Source of the DNA: Granulicella mallensis MP5ACTX8
Lineage (GTDB): Bacteria > Acidobacteriota > Terriglobia > Terriglobales > Acidobacteriaceae
NCBI RefSeq assembly: GCF_000178955.2
Contig: NC_016631.1
Span: 2,046,001-2,110,000, forward strand
DNA: 64,000 nt
Reading direction: 5' to 3'
Shown here: in pieces, positions 59,567 through 64,000 of the stretch
Numbering within the stretch: the stretch's first letter is position 1
How the letters are laid out: each line of letters starts with the position of its first letter
Notes under the pieces: generated by a model
Database searches by the model: none
The model's input: only the letters and a program-made list of their open reading frames with translations
Told to the model about the DNA's origin: nothing
Position numbers and translations under genes: made by a program

Positions 59567-60853
59567 ATGCGAGTTGGAGATAAATTTTGCCCGGGAATTC
59601 TTCACGCCGTTCCTGCGAAAGACGGTTTGCTCCTGCGTATCCGAGTCCCTGGCGGGCTGATACAGCCAGACCAACTGGGCGTTATCGCGGAGCTTTCTGC
59701 GACGCTGGGGGACGGTCAAATAGAGATCACCTCGCGCGCCAACCTGCAGCTTCGCGCGATTCAACCCCAGGATCTCGCCAAACTCGTAGAAGGCCTCATC
59801 GCCGCTGACCTTCTTCCTTCGCGCGAACATGATCGCGTTCGCAATATCATTGCCAGCCCTTTTGCCGGTCTGGACCGCCAGGAACTGCTGGATACCGTGC
59901 CGCTTGTCCGTGAGCTGGATGATCGTCTTACTGCGGATTCGGCCTTTGCGGAGCTGCATCCCAAGTTCAGCATGGCCCTGGACGGAGGCGGTAGATGGTT
60001 CAGTCGCGAGACGGATGATCTCGCCCTGCGCGCTGTAAGGGCAGGGGATGAGGTCTTTTTTCAGCTTTTGGTTGGCGGTGAACCCTCAGACATGAGTGTG
60101 ACATCTGCCCGGGCGGTTGACTGTATGCTTGAGGCTGCACGGATCTCGCTGCGGATCGCCAGGCAGTTCGAGATACCCGTTCGAGGGAGAAGAATCATCG
60201 CTGTGCCCGGTGCTACTGCAACCATGATGGAAGGTCTTTCTGAATTTTTAACTCCCTGCACCCTGCCGCATGATTTTGCAGTTGAGGTCGAGACGCCGGT
60301 TGGTATCAGCCCAACGAGGCATGCCGGGCTGGCCAGCGTCAGCCCGTCGGTCCCCCTGGGCCGGTTGCAGGCAGGGCAGGCACGGTTGCTCTCCACGATC
60401 TCAAAGGACTATGAGAGCAGTCTGAGGCTTGCTCCCTGGCGCGGCATCGTTCTGGGTGCGATCCCTGAGCGGGCTGTTCGTGAGGTGAGCATACAGCTTG
60501 ATGCTGCGGGGCTCTCTCTTGATGGGAAAGATGGGTACCGGGGCCTCTCTGCCTGCGCTGGAATTCATGGCTGTGATGCTTCCTTAGGCGATGTGCGAGC
60601 TGTAGCGGTGTCGCTGGCGCGGCAACTCGCGGGCCGTGAGATCAAGCCGGGATGGACCGTGAATATCTCCGGGTGCGAGAAGCGTTGTGCGATGCGCAAC
60701 GGCGCGACGGCGGAGATGGAAGCCAACGAGTCGGGTTACAGTTTGAAGCTTCACGGAGTCTCTGTTGCCTCGCACTCTTCTCCTGCTGCTGCGATGGAAG
60801 CGATCGTAGCCTGCCACAAAGATCAAGATTTTGCTGCTGAGGTTGATTCATGA
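59567..60853 (+). CDS. cobG: Precorrin-3B synthase CobG
   Basis: First gene of a cobalamin operon. CobG is a monooxygenase that forms precorrin-3B in the oxygen-dependent pathway and resembles nitrite/sulfite reductases. The protein has 428 residues; the two ferredoxin-like repeats are at ADKDGLLLRIRVPGG-like (VPAKDGLLLRIRVPG) and AGLASVSPSVPLGRL. Iron-sulfur/sirohaem-region Cys occur in GLSACAGIHGCDASLG and ISGCEKRCAMRNG. The frame opens at 59432, but ATG 59567 precedes the conserved CPGILH block. Its stop overlaps the cobH start (ATGA). No cobalamin riboswitch is seen in the short upstream gap. Confidence 0.9.
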   Translation: MRVGDKFCPGILHAVPAKDGLLLRIRVPGGLIQPDQLGVIAELSATLGDGQIEITSRANLQLRAIQPQDLAKLVEGLIAADLLPSREHDRVRNIIASPFAGLDRQELLDTVPLVRELDDRLTADSAFAELHPKFSMALDGGGRWFSRETDDLALRAVRAGDEVFFQLLVGGEPSDMSVTSARAVDCMLEAARISLRIARQFEIPVRGRRIIAVPGATATMMEGLSEFLTPCTLPHDFAVEVETPVGISPTRHAGLASVSPSVPLGRLQAGQARLLSTISKDYESSLRLAPWRGIVLGAIPERAVREVSIQLDAAGLSLDGKDGYRGLSACAGIHGCDASLGDVRAVAVSLARQLAGREIKPGWTVNISGCEKRCAMRNGATAEMEANESGYSLKLHGVSVASHSSPAAAMEAIVACHKDQDFAAEVDS

Positions 60854-61479
60854 AGATGACTTATACGAAAGACGCCGGTGCAATCTATCGGGAGTCTTTC
60901 GCCATTATCCGGGCTGAGGCGGACCTGTCTGCCTTCCCGAAAGACCTTGCTCGTGTTGTGGTGCGGATGATCCACGCCTGCGGCATGACGGACCTCCCGC
61001 AATATGTTGCGGCCTCCCCTGACGCTACAGAAGCCGGCATGGAGGCTCTTCGTGCCGGAGCGACGATCCTCTGCGACGCAAACATGGTGGCGAACGGAGT
61101 CACCCGGTCGAGACTTCCACGGAACAATGAAGTGCTTTGCACGCTGGGCGATCCTCAGACTGTGGAGCTGGCGAAGAAGCTGGAAACAACGCGTAGCGCC
61201 GCTGCCTTGGAGCTTTGGCGCGACAAGCTGGAGGGCTCGGTTGTGGTGATCGGGAATGCGCCAACGGCGTTGTTCCGTTTGCTGGAGATGCTGGAGGAGA
61301 ACGCACCCCGTCCGGCGCTGATTATTGGAGTTCCGGTAGGCTTCGTCGGCGCGGCGGAGTCGAAGGAGGCTCTCATGGCCAGTCCGTTGAATCTTCCTTA
61401 CCTAACCATTCAAGGACGTCGTGGCGGCAGTGCCATTGCCGCCGCCGCTGTCAACGCACTTGCAAGTGAGGCCGAATGA
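60850..61479 (+). CDS. cobH: Precorrin-8X methylmutase
   Basis: Enzyme of 209 residues (CobH/CbiC family) that moves the C11 methyl group of precorrin-8X to C12, giving hydrogenobyrinate. Family blocks are RMIHACGMTDLP, ILCDANMVANGVTRSRLPRNNEVLC, IGNAPTALFRLLEML and the ending VPVGFVGAAESKEAL, with the active-site His in the first block. It overlaps both cobG (ATGA) and the following cobIJ gene (ATGA), so the operon is translated as a chain. Confidence 0.95.
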   Translation: MKMTYTKDAGAIYRESFAIIRAEADLSAFPKDLARVVVRMIHACGMTDLPQYVAASPDATEAGMEALRAGATILCDANMVANGVTRSRLPRNNEVLCTLGDPQTVELAKKLETTRSAAALELWRDKLEGSVVVIGNAPTALFRLLEMLEENAPRPALIIGVPVGFVGAAESKEALMASPLNLPYLTIQGRRGGSAIAAAAVNALASEAE

Positions 61480-62987
61480 TCGAAACCCAGAAAGCAGGAC
61501 GATTATTCGGTGTGGGGCTTGGACCGGGCGATCCCGAGCTGGTGACGCTCAAGGCTCTGCGGCTTGTGCGTCAGGCGCAGGTGATTGCCTATCCCAGTGC
61601 CAAGCACGGCCAGAGCAATGCTCGCTCCATCGTTAGCCACGAGCTGGTACACGGGCAGATCGAGCTGCCGATGCTCTATCCGATCACGACGGAGCTGACC
61701 GATCATCCCGGCGGCTACGAGGGCGCAATCTCGGATTTCTACGATGCCATGGCGAAGGAGATTGCCATCCATCTCGACCAGGGCCGGGACGTGGCGATTC
61801 TCTGTGAGGGAGACCCTTTCTTTTATGGGTCGTACATGTACCTTCACGACAGGCTGGCGCATCGCTTTGTGACGGAGGTTATTCCGGGCGTTCCCTCCAT
61901 CATGGCTGCGGCCGCAAGATTCGGAACGCCGCTGGTGAGGAGAAACTCCGAACTGGTTGTGTTGCCCGCAACCCTCTCTGAAGATGAGTTAGCGTCGCGG
62001 CTGAATACCTCTAGTTCCTTTGCCATTATTAAACTGGGCCGTAACTTCGCAAAGGTAGAGCGTGCGCTTGTCCGGGCCGGCCTTGCCGATAGGGCCCTCT
62101 TTATCGAGCGCGCAACGATGCCCAATGAGCGCATCCTGAAGCTGAGCGAGGTTGATCCACTGAACGTTGCTTACTTCTCGCTGATTCTGATTCCGGATTT
62201 AAGTGGGTGCGTGAAGGATATAGCCGCGGAGGATCTGGGCCGGATCACGGTTGTAGGACTTGGGCCCGGTGCGGCTGGCTGGATCACTCCGGAGGCTCAG
62301 CAGGCGCTGGACGATGCGACGGATGTTGTTGGCTATAAGACCTATCTGGATCGTGTTCCTGTAAAACCCGGTCAGCGCCGCTATGGCTCGGACAACAAGG
62401 TCGAGGCAGAGCGCGCGCGTCATGCTCTCTCGCTGGCGGAGTCAGGGCGTCGAGTGTGTGTGGTTTCGTCCGGTGATCCCGGCATCTTTGCGATGGCTTC
62501 GGCTGTGTTGGAGTCCGTGGAGCAGGGGCCAGAGGAATGGCGTTCGCTCGATATCCATGTCGTTCCGGGCCTGTCGGCGATGCAGGCTGCGGCTTCGAGG
62601 GTCGGAGCTCCTTTAGGGCATGACTTCTGCGTTCTTTCTCTCTCCGATCGGCTGAAACCTTGGGAGGTGATTGTGAAGCGGCTGCACGCCGCTGCCTCCG
62701 CGGACTTTGCGCTGGCTCTCTACAACCCTATTTCGTCCGAGCGCACATGGCAGTTGTCGGAGGCGCAGTCGATCCTCGCGCAATACAGGGCACCCGAAAC
62801 GCCCGTTGTGCTTGCCCGCAGCGTTGGCAGATCGGACGAGAAGATTGTTTTCACCGATCTCGGAAGGCTCGATCCCTCATTGGTTGATATGCAAACACTG
62901 GTTCTGGTTGGCTCGTCGACCACTCGCCAGTTCACTCTCGCGAACGGCAGGCAACTGATCTACACTCCGCGGAGCTATGGGGTTTAA
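61476..62987 (+). CDS. cobIJ: Fused precorrin-2 C20- and precorrin-3B C17-methyltransferase
   Basis: Fusion protein of 503 residues with two complete SAM-dependent tetrapyrrole-methylase domains. The first, about residues 1-235, is CobI (C20): FGVGLGPGDPELVTLKALR, CEGDPFFYGSYMYLH, IPGVPSIMAAAARFG. The second, from about 250, is CobJ (C17): ITVVGLGPGAAGWITPEAQQAL, VVSSGDPGIFAMASAVLE, NPISSERTWQLSEAQSIL. The linker holds the sequence LSGCVKDIAAEDLG. These two steps lie on either side of the CobG reaction, so the fusion groups neighbouring steps. It overlaps cobH. Confidence 0.94.
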   Translation: MIETQKAGRLFGVGLGPGDPELVTLKALRLVRQAQVIAYPSAKHGQSNARSIVSHELVHGQIELPMLYPITTELTDHPGGYEGAISDFYDAMAKEIAIHLDQGRDVAILCEGDPFFYGSYMYLHDRLAHRFVTEVIPGVPSIMAAAARFGTPLVRRNSELVVLPATLSEDELASRLNTSSSFAIIKLGRNFAKVERALVRAGLADRALFIERATMPNERILKLSEVDPLNVAYFSLILIPDLSGCVKDIAAEDLGRITVVGLGPGAAGWITPEAQQALDDATDVVGYKTYLDRVPVKPGQRRYGSDNKVEAERARHALSLAESGRRVCVVSSGDPGIFAMASAVLESVEQGPEEWRSLDIHVVPGLSAMQAAASRVGAPLGHDFCVLSLSDRLKPWEVIVKRLHAAASADFALALYNPISSERTWQLSEAQSILAQYRAPETPVVLARSVGRSDEKIVFTDLGRLDPSLVDMQTLVLVGSSTTRQFTLANGRQLIYTPRSYGV

Positions 62988-63008
62988 TCCTATGCAGACG
63001 GAGTTGCG

Positions 63009-64000
63009 ATGACGGAGGACAAACAGCCCTGGCTGACGATCGTCGGCATCGGAGAAGATGGCTGGGACGGCCTCAACGCAGAAGCGAAGCGGGCCATCGC
63101 GTCTGCTGACATTCTGTTTGGCGGAGTTCGTCATCTGGCGCATGTGCCTGAGGGGGCTGTGTCGAGAGTTGCATGGCCGTCTCCCATGGCCTCTGCGGTG
63201 CAGGAGATCTTGACGACGCATCGAGGACAGGGAAGCGTTGTCGTCCTCGCCAGCGGCGATCCAATGCTCTATGGGGTCGGCGTGACGCTGACTCGTGACT
63301 TGTCTCCATCAGAGTTTCGCGTAATTCCTCAGGTCTCTGCGTTCTCGCTGGCTTGCGCACGAATGGGTTGGCCAGTTGCGGAGACGGTGCTTGTTTCCCT
63401 GGTAAGCCGCCCGATGGAGCAACTTCATCGGCATCTTTTTCCTGGGCAGCGGCTCGTGGTTTACTCCGAAGACGGTGCGACGCCAAAGCATGTTGCTCAG
63501 TGGCTTACGAGTGAGGGCTATGGTTCGAGCCGCCTAAATGTCTTTGAGAATCTGGGTGGTGCTGCAGAGAATCATCGTGAGTCGTTGGCAAAGGAATGGT
63601 CTACAGAGCGATGCGGTGATTTAAACCTGATTGCATTTGTCTGTGTTGCTGATGCTGGAATTAAATCCTTCTCTCCAGTTACAGGCTTGCCGGAAGAGGC
63701 TTTTGAAACCGATGGCCAACTGACGAAGCGTGAGGTTCGTGCTGCTACGCTCGCCCGGCTCGCTCCTTTGCCGGGACAGCGGCTATGGGACGTAGGCGCA
63801 GGTTCAGGGACTATTGGTATCGAATGGATGCGGGCGCATCCTTCGTGTTCCTGCATCGCCTTTGAAGCGCGACAGGATCGAGTTCACAATATTCAAATAA
63901 ATGCCCAGCGTCTGGGTGTGCCGGCTTTGAAGGTTGTTACGGGGACAGCGCCTGACAGCTTCGAGGGGTTGGCTAATCCGGATGCCATCTTTATCGGAGG
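63009..64000 (+). CDS. cobL: Precorrin-6Y C5,15-methyltransferase (decarboxylating) CobL, 3'-truncated
   Basis: Reading frame of about 330 codons that runs off the right window edge. The N-terminal half is a CbiE-type methylase: PWLTIVGIGEDGWDGLNAEAKRAI, LFGGVRHLAHVP, VVLASGDPMLYGVGVTL. The C-terminal half begins a CbiT-type Rossmann methylase: LWDVGAGSGTIGIEWMRAHP. The CbiE-CbiT fusion is CobL, which methylates C5 and C15 and removes a carboxyl group. Start ATG 63009 is 21 bases after cobIJ; no other start fits. It belongs to the same operon. Confidence 0.95.
   Translation, partial: MTEDKQPWLTIVGIGEDGWDGLNAEAKRAIASADILFGGVRHLAHVPEGAVSRVAWPSPMASAVQEILTTHRGQGSVVVLASGDPMLYGVGVTLTRDLSPSEFRVIPQVSAFSLACARMGWPVAETVLVSLVSRPMEQLHRHLFPGQRLVVYSEDGATPKHVAQWLTSEGYGSSRLNVFENLGGAAENHRESLAKEWSTERCGDLNLIAFVCVADAGIKSFSPVTGLPEEAFETDGQLTKREVRAATLARLAPLPGQRLWDVGAGSGTIGIEWMRAHPSCSCIAFEARQDRVHNIQINAQRLGVPALKVVTGTAPDSFEGLANPDAIFIG

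Overview
The window reads as chromosomal DNA of an acidobacterium, most likely family Acidobacteriaceae (Terriglobus/Granulicella/Edaphobacter type). This is inferred from gene content rather than from any marker RNA: a TIGR03435-type protein, a tandem pair of DUF3857 proteins, a secretin carrying a cohesin-like tail, a Sec-exported RHS giant, and dense palindromic intergenic repeats. The core genes are G+C-rich. No rRNA or CRISPR array was seen. One tRNA gene is present, tRNA-Lys(TTT).

Layout. 1-10.9 kb is core genome: the start of an M16 peptidase, an NTF2-fold protein, rlmN, a RelB/RelE-type toxin-antitoxin pair, yvcK, a TPR protein, a DUF4254 protein, and a heptose cluster (GT9 glycosyltransferase plus hldE). 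An ATP-grasp enzyme and a cytochrome P450 follow. 11-27.2 kb is an accessory island, more A+T-rich and full of small or broken genes. It holds two secreted proteins, three overlapping excisionase/AlpA-type DNA-binding genes, a coupled zinc-finger pair, a HicB-like orphan, a truncated tyrosine recombinase, a 2113-residue RHS protein with a probable immunity gene, a decayed RAYT transposase and two membrane proteins. It ends at tRNA-Lys, whose 3' end faces the island as expected for an integration site, although no attachment repeat was found. 27.4-31.6 kb carries two DUF3857 proteins, the second with its whole catalytic triad replaced. 31.6-32.7 kb is a gene-free stretch of nested palindromes, including a perfect 62-bp inverted repeat. 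32.7-37.3 kb is a metabolic module: an amidohydrolase, a GlxA-type regulator, a divergent MBL hydrolase and an NmrA-like oxidoreductase.

37.6-64 kb returns to core genome: a polytopic membrane protein, a YbhN-like flippase-domain protein, argS, a Tat-exported MBL protein, a diacylglycerol-kinase-family lipid kinase, leucyl aminopeptidase and smpB. A secretin with two pseudopilins (type II secretion/type IV pilus family) follows, then an M48 peptidase, queF, an MFS transporter with a GT2 glycosyltransferase, a twice-frameshifted SEC-C protein, ispG, the TIGR03435 protein and a sulfatase. The window ends inside a tightly overlapping aerobic cobalamin operon, cobG-cobH-cobIJ-cobL.

How genes work together. 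GT9 and hldE are translationally coupled and supply and transfer ADP-heptose for the lipopolysaccharide inner core. The cob genes overlap by ATGA junctions and catalyse consecutive corrin-ring steps. The RHS gene and its small downstream neighbour look like a polymorphic toxin with its immunity protein, with a G+C-rich core and an A+T-rich tip. The most unusual items are that RHS locus, the chain of three coupled excisionase-like genes, the nested palindromes at 32 kb, the DUF3857 pseudoenzyme and the SEC-C gene broken by two single-T insertions.
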